Part shown: positions 9,886 through 19,571 of the stretch, one piece after another
Layout of the letters: each line of letters opens with the position of its first letter
Position numbering within the stretch: the stretch's first letter is position 1
DNA from: Sphingomonas sp. NFR15
GTDB lineage: Bacteria > Pseudomonadota > Alphaproteobacteria > Sphingomonadales > Sphingomonadaceae
Reading direction: 5' to 3'
DNA: 64,000 bases
Assembly (NCBI RefSeq): GCF_900103265.1
Contig: NZ_FMWX01000001.1
Span: 496,001-560,000, forward strand
Position numbers and translations under genes: made by a program
The notes under the pieces: model-generated
What the model saw: only the letters and a program-made list of their open reading frames with translations
The model's database searches: none
What the model was told of the DNA's origin: nothing

Positions 9886-10533
9886 ATGAAGATGTTTCCT
9901 TTCGCTGCCGCCGCGCTGCTTGCGCTGGCGGGCTGTGCCCAGCCGTTCGCGGCGAAAGTGTCGCGCTTCCAGCAACTGCCGCCGTCGGCAGGCCAGACCT
10001 TCACGGTCGAGCCGACCAACCCCAATCTGCGCGGTGGTCTAGAATTCAGCCAATATGCCAACCTCATCTCGGCGAAGCTCGTGCAGCAGGGCTATCGCCC
10101 GGCGCAGGGCGCGTCGGCCGAGCTCGTTGTCAAGGTCGCCTATGATGTTGATCACGGGCGCGAGCGCACCGTCACCACGCCGGGCTTCGGCGGCGGCTAT
10201 GGCTATGGCGGCGGTTGGGGTGGCTGGGGCGGCCCGCGCTGGGGCTATTACGGCCGCAGCCGCTTCGCTTATGGCTTCAACGACCCGTTCCTGTGGGGCG
10301 GCGGCTTCGGCCCCGACGTGTCGAGCTACACCGTCTATACCAGCGAGCTCATGGTGACGATCGAGCGGGCCGACAATGGCGCGCACGTGTTCGAGGGCAC
10401 CGCCAAGGCGCAGTCGCGCACCGACGACCTGCCGTATCTCGTGCCGCGCCTCGTCGAGGCGATGTTCACCGGCTTCCCCGGCAATTCCGGCGAAACGGTG
10501 AAGATCACGATCGCGCCCGAGAAGAAGCGCTGA
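9886..10533 (+). CDS. DUF4136 lipoprotein
   Basis: 215 residues. The N-terminus is a lipoprotein signal with LALAGC, Cys17 being the lipidation site. The body matches DUF4136-type envelope lipoproteins: FQQLPPSAGQTFTVEP, SAKLVQQGYRP, LVVKVAYDVDHGRER, and a C-terminal VTIERADNGAHVFEGTAKAQS. A central Gly/Trp/Tyr-rich segment (about residues 100-130) is unusual low-complexity sequence. ATG at 9886 follows CAAGG. Function unknown; probably attached to the outer membrane. It is a single gene between two palindromic regions. Confidence 0.85.
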   Translation: MKMFPFAAAALLALAGCAQPFAAKVSRFQQLPPSAGQTFTVEPTNPNLRGGLEFSQYANLISAKLVQQGYRPAQGASAELVVKVAYDVDHGRERTVTTPGFGGGYGYGGGWGGWGGPRWGYYGRSRFAYGFNDPFLWGGGFGPDVSSYTVYTSELMVTIERADNGAHVFEGTAKAQSRTDDLPYLVPRLVEAMFTGFPGNSGETVKITIAPEKKR

Positions 10534-10546
10534 ACTGACCCAAGCT

Positions 10547-10604
10547 GGGGTGAGCCTGCCGGGCTCACCCCCGTTCGTGCTGAGCGAGGTCGAAGCACGA
10601 ACGC
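10547..10604 (+). terminator. Hairpins after the DUF4136 gene
   Basis: Two adjacent stem-loops: GGGGTGAGC/GCTCACCCC at 10547-10571, then a short SEVEG-class palindrome with arms TTCGTGCT/AGCACGAA to 10604. Neither is followed by a long T run, so intrinsic termination is possible but not certain. Confidence 0.5.
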
Positions 10605-10631
10605 GGTCGTTTTGGATTGGGTGAGAGCGCG

Positions 10632-10730
10632 CCGACGGCGAAGCCGTCGGCCGGGTTCGGCGGCGAGCGCCGACCCGCCGGCCGTGCCGGGTGGTGCGGC
10701 GGCGCCGCACCGGCCAGCAGCGTGCTGGCC
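10632..10730. repeat. Cluster of GC-rich palindromes
   Basis: At least three perfect hairpins follow one another: CCGACGGC/GCCGTCGG, GGTGCGGC/GCCGCACC and GGCCAGCA/TGCTGGCC. They occupy the gap between the convergent DUF4136 gene and the ferredoxin gene. They could end transcription from both sides or form a structured element. Confidence 0.6.
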
Positions 10731-10738
10731 TCCACCCG

Positions 10739-11056
10739 TCAGTCCTCCTCGGCGATCCGTACGCGCAGCCCGTCGAGCGCGTCGCTGAACGGCAATTGGC
10801 ACGACAGCCGCGAGGTGGCGTCGCGGTCATTCGTGGAATCGAGCAGATCGTCCTCGTCCGCGCTCATCTCGGGCAGTTTGGACGCAAAATCCGGGTCGAC
10901 ATGGACGTGGCAGGTCGCGCACGAGCAGCAGCCGCCACACAGCGCCAGGAGTTCATCGATGCCGGCGTCGCGAATGATCTCCATCACGCTATGGCCGACC
11001 TGTCCGTCGAGCGTGCGTTCTTCCCCTTCGCGGGTCACGACGATAAGCTTGGGCAT
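10739..11056 (-). CDS. 2Fe-2S ferredoxin (adrenodoxin type)
   Basis: 105 residues starting at the ATG at 11056, preceded by GGGAGG. It carries the ferredoxin cluster-binding motif CGGCCSCATC with a fourth Cys in SRLSCQLPF, as in adrenodoxin/putidaredoxin-type proteins that feed electrons to P450s or to Fe-S cluster assembly. An extra Cys within the motif (GGCCSC) is noteworthy but seen in related proteins. The N-terminus KLIVVTREGEE is a normal first strand. No P450 or ferredoxin reductase lies nearby, so the partner is unknown. It is divergent from the DNA glycosylase. Confidence 0.92.
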   Translation of the reverse strand: MPKLIVVTREGEERTLDGQVGHSVMEIIRDAGIDELLALCGGCCSCATCHVHVDPDFASKLPEMSADEDDLLDSTNDRDATSRLSCQLPFSDALDGLRVRIAEED

Positions 11057-11125
11057 GCATTTCCTCCCTCGGGGTTCCGTCGCGCCGCCATGCCGCGCCG
11101 CCCCTGTCAACGCAAGGACGCGTCC

Positions 11126-11749
11126 GTGGGCCTGAGCGCCGAGCAACTCCGCGGCGGCCTCGACGCGCTCGGCGCGATCGAGCCCGCCTTCGCCGCCGCG
11201 ATCCTCCGCGCCGGCTATCCCGAACCGCGAATCCGCGCGCGCGGCTACGCCACCTTGCTGCGCACGATCCTCGGCCAGCAGGTCAGCACGCATGCGGCGG
11301 AGGCGGTGTGGCGCAAGCTCGCGTTGGTGGCGGGCGACGTCACCGATCCCGCGACGATCCTCCGCGCGAGCGACGAGCAGCTTCGCGAGGCGGGCCTCTC
11401 ACGCCAGAAGGCGAGCTATGCACGCAGCCTCGCCGAAGAGGTGACGAGCGGCCGGCTCGATCTCGACGATCTGCCCGAGGACGATGAGGAGGCGATCAAG
11501 GCGCTGGTGCGGATCAAGGGTATCGGTCGCTGGTCGGCGGAAATCTATCTTCTGTTTGCGGAGGGGCGCGGCGACATCTGGCCGGCCGGCGACCTCGCCG
11601 TGCAGATCGAGATCGGCCGCCTGCTCGGACACGAGGCACGGCCGGGCGAGAAGCTGCTGCGCGAACTGGCCGAAGGCTGGCGGCCGCACCGTGGCGCGCT
11701 CGCGATCTTCGCCTGGCACCATTACGGCAGTGACATGAAGGTGATTTGA
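11126..11749 (+). CDS. DNA-3-methyladenine glycosylase (HhH-GPD family)
   Basis: 207 residues from a GTG at 11126 with AAGGACG upstream; an ATG at 11090 is in frame but lacks a site. The HhH-GPD fold is visible: LLRTILGQQVSTHAAEAVWRKL, LSRQKASYARSLAEEV, and the helix-hairpin-helix ALVRIKGIGRWSAEIYLLFAEGRGDIWPAGDLAVQ, in which the catalytic Asp is the D of PAGDLA. AlkA-like enzymes excise alkylated bases from DNA. The length is that of the short bacterial DNA glycosylase group without the AlkA N-terminal domain. Confidence 0.9.
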   Translation: MGLSAEQLRGGLDALGAIEPAFAAAILRAGYPEPRIRARGYATLLRTILGQQVSTHAAEAVWRKLALVAGDVTDPATILRASDEQLREAGLSRQKASYARSLAEEVTSGRLDLDDLPEDDEEAIKALVRIKGIGRWSAEIYLLFAEGRGDIWPAGDLAVQIEIGRLLGHEARPGEKLLRELAEGWRPHRGALAIFAWHHYGSDMKVI

Positions 11750-11752
11750 GTC

Positions 11753-11820
11753 CTTCGTTCGCGCCGAACCTCGCCGAAGCCCTTGCGCTCGGCCTTCGAC
11801 TTCGCTCAGGGCGAACGGCG
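11753..11820. repeat. Palindromic intergenic repeat, SEVEG class
   Basis: Degenerate member of the family: a left arm beginning TTCGTTCGCGCCGAAC and a right arm containing TTCGACTTCGCTCAGGGCGAAC. It lies between the glycosylase gene and mtnP. Confidence 0.65.
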
Positions 11821-11852
11821 GTTGGATTATCGAGACATATGAGGACGTACCC

Positions 11853-12722
11853 ATGACCAAATGGACGATCGGCATCATCGGCGGCTCGGGCCTCTACGCG
11901 ATCGATGGCCTGCGCAACGCCGAATGGCGCCGCGTCGAGACGCCGTGGGGCGATCCGTCGGACGAATTGCTGTTCGGCACGATCGGCGACGTCGATCTGG
12001 TCTTCCTGCCGCGCCACGGCCGGGGCCACCGCATCAGCCCGTCCGAGCTCAACTTCCGCGCCAATATCGACGCGCTCAAGCGCAGCGGGGTGACCGACAT
12101 CCTCGCGATCTCGTCGATCGGCAGCCTCCAGGAAGAGCTCGAGCCGGGCAAGTTCGTGATCGTCGACCAGTTCATCGACCGGACTGTCGCGCGCGCGTCG
12201 AGTTTCTTCGGCACCGGCATGGTCGCCCACGTCTCGATGGCCGAGCCGACCTGCCCGCGCCTGTCGAGCCTTGCGGCGGCGGCGGTGACGGCGGCGGGCG
12301 GCACGGCGGCGGCGGGCGCGACCTATATCGCGATGGAAGGCCCGCAATTCTCGTCGCGCGCGGAAAGCCTGCTCTACCGGCAATGGGGCGCCGACGTGAT
12401 CGGCATGACCGCGATGCCCGAGGCCAAACTCGCCCGCGAGGCGGAGATTCCCTATGCGCTGATCGGCATGGTGACCGATTATGATTGCTGGCGCGAGAGC
12501 GAGGCGCATGTCGAGGTGAGCGAGGTCATCAAGCAGATGCACGCCAATGGCGAGATCGCGCGCAAGACGGTCGCCGCGTTCGTCGAAGCGCTCCCGTCCG
12601 AACGCGCCGCCTCGCCGCTCGATACCGTGCTCGACCAGGCGCTCATCACCGCGCCCGAGGCGCGCGATCCCGCGCTGCTCGCGAAGCTCGACGCGATCAT
12701 GGCGCGCGTGCTGGGGCGCTGA
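11853..12722 (+). CDS. mtnP: S-methyl-5'-thioadenosine phosphorylase
   Basis: 289 residues. It starts IGIIGGSGLYAIDGL and has FLPRHGRGHRISPSELNFRANI, AISSIGSLQEEL, YIAMEGPQFSSRAES and VIGMTAMPEAKLAREAEI, all typical of MTAP-type phosphorylases. The reaction is phosphorolysis of methylthioadenosine to adenine and methylthioribose-1-phosphate, part of methionine salvage. MTAP and inosine phosphorylases are close relatives, but the residues fit MTAP better. No other salvage genes are next to it. Confidence 0.93.
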   Translation: MTKWTIGIIGGSGLYAIDGLRNAEWRRVETPWGDPSDELLFGTIGDVDLVFLPRHGRGHRISPSELNFRANIDALKRSGVTDILAISSIGSLQEELEPGKFVIVDQFIDRTVARASSFFGTGMVAHVSMAEPTCPRLSSLAAAAVTAAGGTAAAGATYIAMEGPQFSSRAESLLYRQWGADVIGMTAMPEAKLAREAEIPYALIGMVTDYDCWRESEAHVEVSEVIKQMHANGEIARKTVAAFVEALPSERAASPLDTVLDQALITAPEARDPALLAKLDAIMARVLGR

Positions 12723-12854
12723 GGCGCTTACGATTGCTCGTCACGCCGGAGCATTCCGGCATCCGCGGGTCGCGGCGACGACGCGGGCACCCGCATCGAC
12801 CTTTCGGTCCGCTCGGGCTAGGGGATCGGCAGAACCGATATCAGGAGCGGACCA

Positions 12855-14039
12855 ATGGCCGGCATGAGCGCCTTCGACTGGGCGGACCCGTTTTTTCTCG
12901 ACGATCATCTCGAGGATGATGAGCGGATGATCCGCGACACGGCGCGCGCTTATGCCGAGGACCGGCTCGCGCCGCGCATCCTCGCCGCGTTCCGGGACGA
13001 GCAGACCGACCCCGAGATCTTCCGCGAAATGGGTGCGCTCGGGCTGCTCGGCGCGACCGTGCCCGAGCAATATGGTGGCGTCGGTGCCTCCTATGTCGCC
13101 TACGGCCTCGTCGCGCGCGAGGTGGAGCGGATCGACTCGGGCTATCGCTCGATGATGTCGGTCCAGTCGAGCCTGGTCATGTATCCGATCCTCGCCTTCG
13201 GATCGGACGCGCAGAAGGCCAAATACCTGCCGCGCCTCGCCACCGGCGAATGGATTGGGGCGTTCGGCCTGACCGAACCCGACGCCGGCTCGGACCCCGC
13301 CGGCATGATGACGCGCGCGGTCAAGACCGACGGCGGATATCGCCTGTCGGGCGCGAAGACCTGGATCACCAACGCGCCGATCGCCGACGTGTTCGTCGTC
13401 TGGGCCAAGTCGGACGCGCACGGCGGCGCGATCCGCGGCTTCGTGCTCGAACGCGGCATGGCTGGGCTTTCGACGCCGAAGATCGACAACAAACTGAGCC
13501 TGCGCGCGTCGGTCACTGGCGGAATCGTGCTCGAGGATGTCGAGGTCGGCGAGGACGCGCTGTTTCCCGAGGTGTCCGGGTTGAAGGGGCCGTTCTCGTG
13601 CCTCAACCGTGCGCGCTACGGGATCAGTTGGGGTGCGCTCGGCGCGGCGGAGTTCTGCTTCCACGCCGCGCGGCAATATGGCCTCGACCGCAAGCAGTTC
13701 GGCCGACCGCTCGCAGCGACGCAATTGTTCCAGAAGAAGCTCGCCGACATGCAGACCGAGATCGCGCTCGGGCTACAAGCCAGCCTGCGTGTCGGGCGGC
13801 TGATGGACCAGGGCCGGTTCGCGCCCGAGATGGTCTCGATCGTCAAGCGCAACAACGTCGGCAAGGCGCTCGAGATCGCGCGGATGGCGCGTGACATGCA
13901 CGGCGGCAACGGCATTTCCGGCGAATATCAGGTGATGCGCCACCTGATGAACCTGGAGACGGTCAACACCTATGAAGGCGCCGCCGACGTCCACGCGCTG
14001 ATCCTCGGGCGCGCGATCACCGGGATCGCGGCGTTTTAA
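12855..14039 (+). CDS. gcdH: Acyl-CoA dehydrogenase, glutaryl-CoA dehydrogenase type
   Basis: 394 residues. The sequence starts [28 protein letters not shown], typical of GcdH. The FAD/substrate signatures are [16 protein letters not shown] and [16 protein letters not shown], and the C-terminal [28 protein letters not shown] carries the catalytic Glu. Glutaryl-CoA dehydrogenases oxidise and decarboxylate glutaryl-CoA to crotonyl-CoA in lysine and tryptophan breakdown. The assignment within the ACAD superfamily is by overall similarity. The ATG at 12855 has AGGAGCGG before it. It stands alone. Confidence 0.9.
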   Translation: MAGMSAFDWADPFFLDDHLEDDERMIRDTARAYAEDRLAPRILAAFRDEQTDPEIFREMGALGLLGATVPEQYGGVGASYVAYGLVAREVERIDSGYRSMMSVQSSLVMYPILAFGSDAQKAKYLPRLATGEWIGAFGLTEPDAGSDPAGMMTRAVKTDGGYRLSGAKTWITNAPIADVFVVWAKSDAHGGAIRGFVLERGMAGLSTPKIDNKLSLRASVTGGIVLEDVEVGEDALFPEVSGLKGPFSCLNRARYGISWGALGAAEFCFHAARQYGLDRKQFGRPLAATQLFQKKLADMQTEIALGLQASLRVGRLMDQGRFAPEMVSIVKRNNVGKALEIARMARDMHGGNGISGEYQVMRHLMNLETVNTYEGAADVHALILGRAITGIAAF

Positions 14040-14063
14040 CACACGTCACCCTCACCCGTCCCA

Positions 14064-14113
14064 CCCGGCTTCGCCGGGCGGGCCCCTTCCCTCTCCCTTC
14101 GGGAGAGGGAGGA
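14064..14113. repeat. Tandem hairpins between convergent genes
   Basis: Two hairpins, CCCGGC/GCCGGG and a longer CCTCTCCC/GGGAGAGG, lie between the dehydrogenase and dioxygenase genes, which converge here. This type of palindrome is common between sphingomonad genes and may serve as a bidirectional terminator. Confidence 0.6.
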
Positions 14114-14120
14114 AGGAGCG

Positions 14121-14921
14121 CTATCCGAACCGATAGCCGGACACCGCCCATCCCAGCACATGATCGCGGTAATCGCACACCGCCGCATCGTCCCCGCCGG
14201 CGCCGAGCGCGACCATCAGCGGCAGCAGATGCTCTTCACGGGGGTGGGCGAACTTGGCGTAGGGCAGTTCGCCCCAGCGCGCGACGCGGTCGGCGCGCTT
14301 GGCGGGATCGGGATCGGTCACGGCGGCGGTGAGCGCCGCGTCCCATTGATCGGCGATCGGCGTCACCTGCGGCCCGCGCGCGCGCAGATTGTGGAAGCTC
14401 ATGCCCGATCCCACGATCAGCACGCCCTCGTCGCGCAGCGGCGCGAGCGCGCGGCCGATGGCGATATGCGCGCGCGGATCGAGATCATGGCGCAGCGCCA
14501 TCTGCGCAAGCGGGATATCGGCATTGGGCACCGCCACCATCATCGGGATGAACACGCCGTGATCCCAGCCGCGCGTGCCTTCCTCGCTGGTGGCGAAGCC
14601 CGCCGCTTCCAGCAGCCCCGCCGCGCGCCGCGCGACATCCGGCGCGCCGGGCGCGGGCCATTGGAGGTGATAGGTGTGCGGCGGAAAGCCGTGGTAATCG
14701 TAGAGCAGCGGCTGGCCGTTGCCGACATGCACCGCGACGTCGCGCGTCTCCCAATGGCCCGACACGAGCAGGATCGCCCTCGGCCGCTCGGGCAGAGAGG
14801 CGATCAGCCCGGCGAGATACGCCTGCATCCCCCGCCACATCGGATCGGGCGGGCCGCCCGCCGGGTCCATGAAGAAGCACGGTCCGCCGCCATGCGGGAT
14901 GAAGAGGGTGGGAAGCGTCAT
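14121..14921 (-). CDS. DODA-type extradiol dioxygenase (YgiD-like)
   Basis: 266 residues from the ATG at 14921; another ATG lies three codons upstream. The N-terminus TLPTLFIPHGGGPCFF and the later LLVSGHWETRD, WDHGVFIPMM and LIVGSGMSFHNL match the class III extradiol ring-cleavage (LigB/DODA) family, with His residues for metal. The E. coli homologue YgiD (about 262 residues) has DOPA 4,5-dioxygenase activity; the natural substrate in bacteria is unclear. Single gene, divergent from the 2Fe-2S subunit gene. Confidence 0.9.
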   Translation of the reverse strand: MTLPTLFIPHGGGPCFFMDPAGGPPDPMWRGMQAYLAGLIASLPERPRAILLVSGHWETRDVAVHVGNGQPLLYDYHGFPPHTYHLQWPAPGAPDVARRAAGLLEAAGFATSEEGTRGWDHGVFIPMMVAVPNADIPLAQMALRHDLDPRAHIAIGRALAPLRDEGVLIVGSGMSFHNLRARGPQVTPIADQWDAALTAAVTDPDPAKRADRVARWGELPYAKFAHPREEHLLPLMVALGAGGDDAAVCDYRDHVLGWAVSGYRFG

Positions 14922-15014
14922 GCCCGGCATATCGGCCCGCCCCGCGCGCCCGGCAAGACGGCCTCGCGGAAACGGCGCGTTTCGCCAGGCGCGCGCTTGG
15001 GGTAGCGTCACGCC

Positions 15015-15557
15015 ATGACCCGTTTCACCGTCAACAACCAGCCGGTCCAATATCGGATGGACCCCAAGACCCCTTTGCTATGGGCGCTGCGGGACGCCTC
15101 CAACCTGACCGGCGCCAAATATGGCTGCGGCACCGGCGATTGCGGCGCCTGCACGGTCGATATCGACGGCGAGGCGGTAAAGGCGTGCCAGACGACGATC
15201 GGGGCGATCGAGGGGAGCTTCGTCACCACGATCGAAGGGCTGTCGCGCGACCGCTCGCACCCGGTACAACTGGCGTGGCTGGCGAAGAACGTCACGCAAT
15301 GCGGCTTCTGCATCCCCGGCATGGTGATGGCGGCGGCGGTGTTCCTCAAGAAGAACCGCAATCCCTCCGAGGACGATATCCGCGCGGGCATCGCCAATCT
15401 GTGCCGCTGCGGCGTGTATCCGCGCGTGGTGGAGGCGGTGTTGCAGGCGGCGCGCGTGCAGCGCGGCGACGAAACGGTCGAGGCCGGCGCGCCGCCGGAC
15501 ACCTCCCCCGACGACGCCGCGCGGCGCGTGCCGGCGATCAGACCGGTCACGCCATGA
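15015..15557 (+). CDS. Orphan 2Fe-2S subunit of a xanthine-oxidase-type dehydrogenase
   Basis: 180 residues. It contains the two cluster-binding modules of small subunits such as isoquinoline 1-oxidoreductase alpha: YGCGTGDCGACTVDIDG near residue 35 and QCGFCIPGMVM followed by LCRCGVYPRV. In the family this subunit carries electrons from a molybdopterin large subunit, usually the next gene. Here no large subunit follows. Instead a 20-codon reading frame beginning at 15554 (ATGA overlap) ends at 15616 and is followed by the RcnB-like gene. The C-terminal 30 residues are Pro/Ala-rich and beyond the usual end. The protein may partner with a subunit encoded elsewhere or be a remnant. Confidence 0.88.
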   Translation: MTRFTVNNQPVQYRMDPKTPLLWALRDASNLTGAKYGCGTGDCGACTVDIDGEAVKACQTTIGAIEGSFVTTIEGLSRDRSHPVQLAWLAKNVTQCGFCIPGMVMAAAVFLKKNRNPSEDDIRAGIANLCRCGVYPRVVEAVLQAARVQRGDETVEAGAPPDTSPDDAARRVPAIRPVTP

Positions 15558-15665
15558 ATGCTTTCGCGTTGCTGTCAATGAAGTTCAGAAAAGGCTCAGT
15601 GCCGGTGGAGCATTAACGAAGTAACAGCGGCGAATCGTTCGGCCGCTCTCTGGAGGGTTCGTTCG

Positions 15666-16661
15666 ATGCGTAAGTATTTGCTTGCGGCAATCATGGCGGC
15701 GTCGGCGCTGGTGCCGGCGACCGCCTTCGCGCAGGATCATCGCGAATGGCGCGGCGGGCGTGGCGACGGCGGCCAGCGCCCGATGCAGCCGCGCCCACAA
15801 CAGGCACAGGCCCAGCCCCAACAGCCGGGGCCGCAAGCCCAGCGCTGGCAAGGGCGCGGCAACGATGGCTACAATCGCCCGCAATTCCAGGGCGGACGCG
15901 GCGGTGACGGACGCGGCTTCCAGGCCCAGCCCGGCGCGCGGCCAGATCAGCAACCCGGCGCCCAACCGCAGGGTCAGCCGCAGCCGCAACAGCCGGGCGG
16001 CTGGCAGGGCAATCGCGGCGACCATGACGGTCGCGGCGGGGACGGTCGCGGCGGCGACGGGCGAGGCTGGCAGGGCGGCGATCGTGGCAATGGCGGCGAC
16101 TGGCGTGGTGATCGCGGCGACCGGCCGCGCCCGGGTGGCCCCGGCTGGCAAGGCAATGGTCCGCGCGGCGACGACCGCCCCGGCGGCTGGCAGCAGGGCC
16201 GTGGGGATGACCGCCCCGGCAACTGGCAGGGGCGCGGCAACGATCGTCCCGGCGGCTGGCAACCGGGCCGCGACAATCGTCCGGGCTGGCAGCAGGGGCG
16301 CGGCAACGACTGGAACCGTGGCAACGGCTGGAACGGCAACGATCGCCGCGACTGGAATCGCGGCTGGCGCAACGACAATCGCTATAACTACTTCGCCTAT
16401 CGCAACAGCAATCGCGGACTCTACCGCCTGCCGCGCTATTATGCCCCGAGCGGTTGGAGCTACGGCTACCGTCGCTTCGGCATCGGCCTGACGCTCAATT
16501 CGATCCTGTACGAACAGAGCTACTGGATCAACGACGCCGATTACTACCGCCTGCCGCCGGCCTATGGCCCGTATCGCTGGGTGCGCTATTACAATGACGC
16601 GTTGCTGGTCGATATCTACACCGGCCGTGTCGTCGATACCGTGTACGACATCTTCTGGTAA
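15666..16661 (+). CDS. RcnB-family secreted protein with expanded low-complexity region
   Basis: 331 residues. A signal peptide ends at TAFAQ. Residues about 25-235 are almost wholly Gly, Arg, Asp, Gln, Asn, Pro and Trp, with imperfect units such as DDRPGGWQQGRG and GNDRPGGW. The C-terminal 95 residues form an RcnB-like domain with RGLYRLPRYYAPSGWSYGYRRF, YWINDADYYRLPPAYGPYRWVRYYNDALLVD and GRVVDTVYDIFW. RcnB proteins are periplasmic and linked to Ni/Co homeostasis in E. coli, but sphingomonad versions are of unknown function. Typical RcnB proteins are far shorter. A strong site GGAGGG precedes the ATG. Confidence 0.87.
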   Translation: MRKYLLAAIMAASALVPATAFAQDHREWRGGRGDGGQRPMQPRPQQAQAQPQQPGPQAQRWQGRGNDGYNRPQFQGGRGGDGRGFQAQPGARPDQQPGAQPQGQPQPQQPGGWQGNRGDHDGRGGDGRGGDGRGWQGGDRGNGGDWRGDRGDRPRPGGPGWQGNGPRGDDRPGGWQQGRGDDRPGNWQGRGNDRPGGWQPGRDNRPGWQQGRGNDWNRGNGWNGNDRRDWNRGWRNDNRYNYFAYRNSNRGLYRLPRYYAPSGWSYGYRRFGIGLTLNSILYEQSYWINDADYYRLPPAYGPYRWVRYYNDALLVDIYTGRVVDTVYDIFW

Positions 16662-16673
16662 GACATCGCCGCC

Positions 16674-16727
16674 CTTCCCGTCTTCAGCGTCGATACGGAT
16701 CGACGATATCGCGCTGAAGATGGGAAG
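16674..16727 (+). terminator. Long hairpin after the RcnB-like gene
   Basis: Arms CTTCCCGTCTTCAGCG and CGCTGAAGATGGGAAG pair over 16 positions with one G-T wobble. It sits 12 bases past the stop codon. No T tract follows, so it may act as a transcript-stabilising structure as well as a terminator. Confidence 0.6.
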
Positions 16728-16800
16728 AAAATGCCCGCGTGCCGAATGGTCGCGGTGAACGGCAAACATGCCGCCCACGTCTCCGCGACACCGAAGCAAA

Positions 16801-16838
16801 TAAAAACCCCCGCCTCACCAATCGGTGAGGCGGGGGTT
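16801..16838 (-). terminator. Intrinsic terminator of tRNA-Arg(ACG)
   Basis: A perfect 15-base stem, AACCCCCGCCTCACC against GGTGAGGCGGGGGTT with a four-base loop, continues into a T run on the minus strand. It lies about 25 bases beyond the 3' end of the tRNA and is a convincing Rho-independent terminator. Confidence 0.9.
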
Positions 16839-16861
16839 ATCACCAGTGATGGTGAGAAACC

Positions 16862-16938
16862 TGGTGCACCCGGAGCGATTCGAACGCCCGACCCTCAGAT
16901 TCGTAGTCTGATGCTCTATCCAGCTGAGCTACGGGTGC
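16862..16938 (-). tRNA. tRNA-Arg (anticodon ACG)
   Basis: A 77-base cloverleaf with an encoded CCA end. Acceptor arms are GCACCCG and CGGGTGC. The D arm is AGCTCAGCTGGATAGAGC, the anticodon stem TCAGA/TCTGA encloses CTACGAA, and the T arm contains GTTCGAATC. The ACG anticodon (wobble inosine) reads CGU, CGC and CGA. Confidence 0.97.
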
Positions 16939-17019
16939 GTGGGAGGTCGCCTTTAGATGGGGTTTTTCGGGTGCGCAAGTGCGTTGCGCGATTCTTTTGT
17001 CCGGCATAGAGCGATTTCC

Positions 17020-17538
17020 ATGAAAAACCGCCGCGCCCTCGCCGTTCCCGCCCTTTTGCTGGCCACTTCGTTGGCGGGCGGTTGCGCCGAACAGACCGTC
17101 TCGCGCTATCCCTCGCTTCAGCCGCGCGCGATCGAGCGGCGGAGCGATGCGGAAGCGGCCGCAGCCGCCCCCGCCGCACTCCCGCCCGATGCCGCGCTCG
17201 ACGCCACGCTCGCCACGACCGCGAAGACATTGGCCGATACCGACGCGGCGTTCGGCCCGGCGGCGGACGGCGCGGAGCGCGCCGCTCGGGCGGCACGTGG
17301 CGGCGGGGTCGGCAGCGATCGCTGGATCGCCGCGCAGACCGCACTCGCCAAGCTCGATGCGTTTCGCGCGACCACGTCGGCCAGCGTCACCGATCTTGAC
17401 GAGCTCGCGATCGGCCGTGCGCGCGACGCCAAGCCACCCTACCCCGCGCTCGAATCGCTGAAGGCGCGCGGCGACGCGCAGCTCACCGCCGAGATCACCC
17501 GGATCGCGGCGATCCAGGCGCTGCTGCCGGCCGCCTGA
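17020..17538 (+). CDS. Hypothetical lipoprotein
   Basis: 172 residues from the ATG at 17020. An N-terminal lipoprotein signal (LLLATSLAGGC, Cys22) is followed by an Ala-rich, probably helical protein with WIAAQTALAKLDAFRATT and TDLDELAIGRARD. I do not recognise a family. Similar secreted helical proteins occur in sphingomonads next to this tRNA-Arg. Its 3' end overlaps the convergent acetyltransferase gene by 44 bases. Confidence 0.75.
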   Translation: MKNRRALAVPALLLATSLAGGCAEQTVSRYPSLQPRAIERRSDAEAAAAAPAALPPDAALDATLATTAKTLADTDAAFGPAADGAERAARAARGGGVGSDRWIAAQTALAKLDAFRATTSASVTDLDELAIGRARDAKPPYPALESLKARGDAQLTAEITRIAAIQALLPAA

Positions 17539-18042
17539 CGACATATACGATCGTGTCCTCGGACTCGCCCGCGCGACGGAAGTCGAGGTAGGGGCGGCGC
17601 GTCATGCCGAGGCGCTCCATCAGCCGCCACGACGCGACGTTGCCGATCGTGGTCCAGGCGCCGATCTCGGGCGCGTCGGTATTCGCCCAGGCCCAGGCGA
17701 TGCTCGCTTCCGCCGCCTCGAGCGCATAGCCGCGCCCCCAATGCGAATCGGCGATCCGCCAGCCGGCTTCGTGCATGCCGTAAACCGGCGCATCGGGATA
17801 ATTGCTGGCGATCCGCACCCCGCACGTGCCGACCAGCGCGCCGCCGTCGCGCTCCTCGACCGCCCAATAGGAAAAGCCATGCCGCGCCTGATCGGCCATT
17901 CGCTTGTCGATCAGCGCGTCGATTTCGGCCTGCGTCTTCACCCCGCCCAGATGCGCCATCATCGCCGGGGTGTTGAGGATCGTGGCGAAGGCGGCTTTGT
18001 CCGCCGCGCGGCAGGGCCGCAGCCGCAGCCGTGCGGTTTCGA

Positions 18043-18046
<4 letters not shown>
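17495..18046 (-). CDS. GNAT acetyltransferase, RimJ/RimL type (copy A)
   Basis: 183 residues. It begins MIETARLRLRPCRAADKAAF and has the GNAT acetyl-CoA region HWGRGYALEAAEASIAWAW and SWRLMERLGMTRR. The family acetylates amino groups of proteins or small molecules; the substrate is unknown. It is the distal gene of hemB-GNAT-GNAT and clearly a paralogue of copy B, which starts with nearly the same motif ([16 protein letters not shown]). Its start overlaps the stop of copy B by four bases. Confidence 0.9.

Positions 18047-19571
<1,525 letters not shown>

Noticed and set aside
15850..16380. Regular short units that might look like a CRISPR array
   Set aside because: They are codon-level repeats within the RcnB-like coding frame, with no spacers of constant length and no cas genes.
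16862..16938. tRNA-Arg as integration site for a genomic island
   Set aside because: No integrase or repeated tRNA fragment was found near either tRNA; flanking genes are ordinary.
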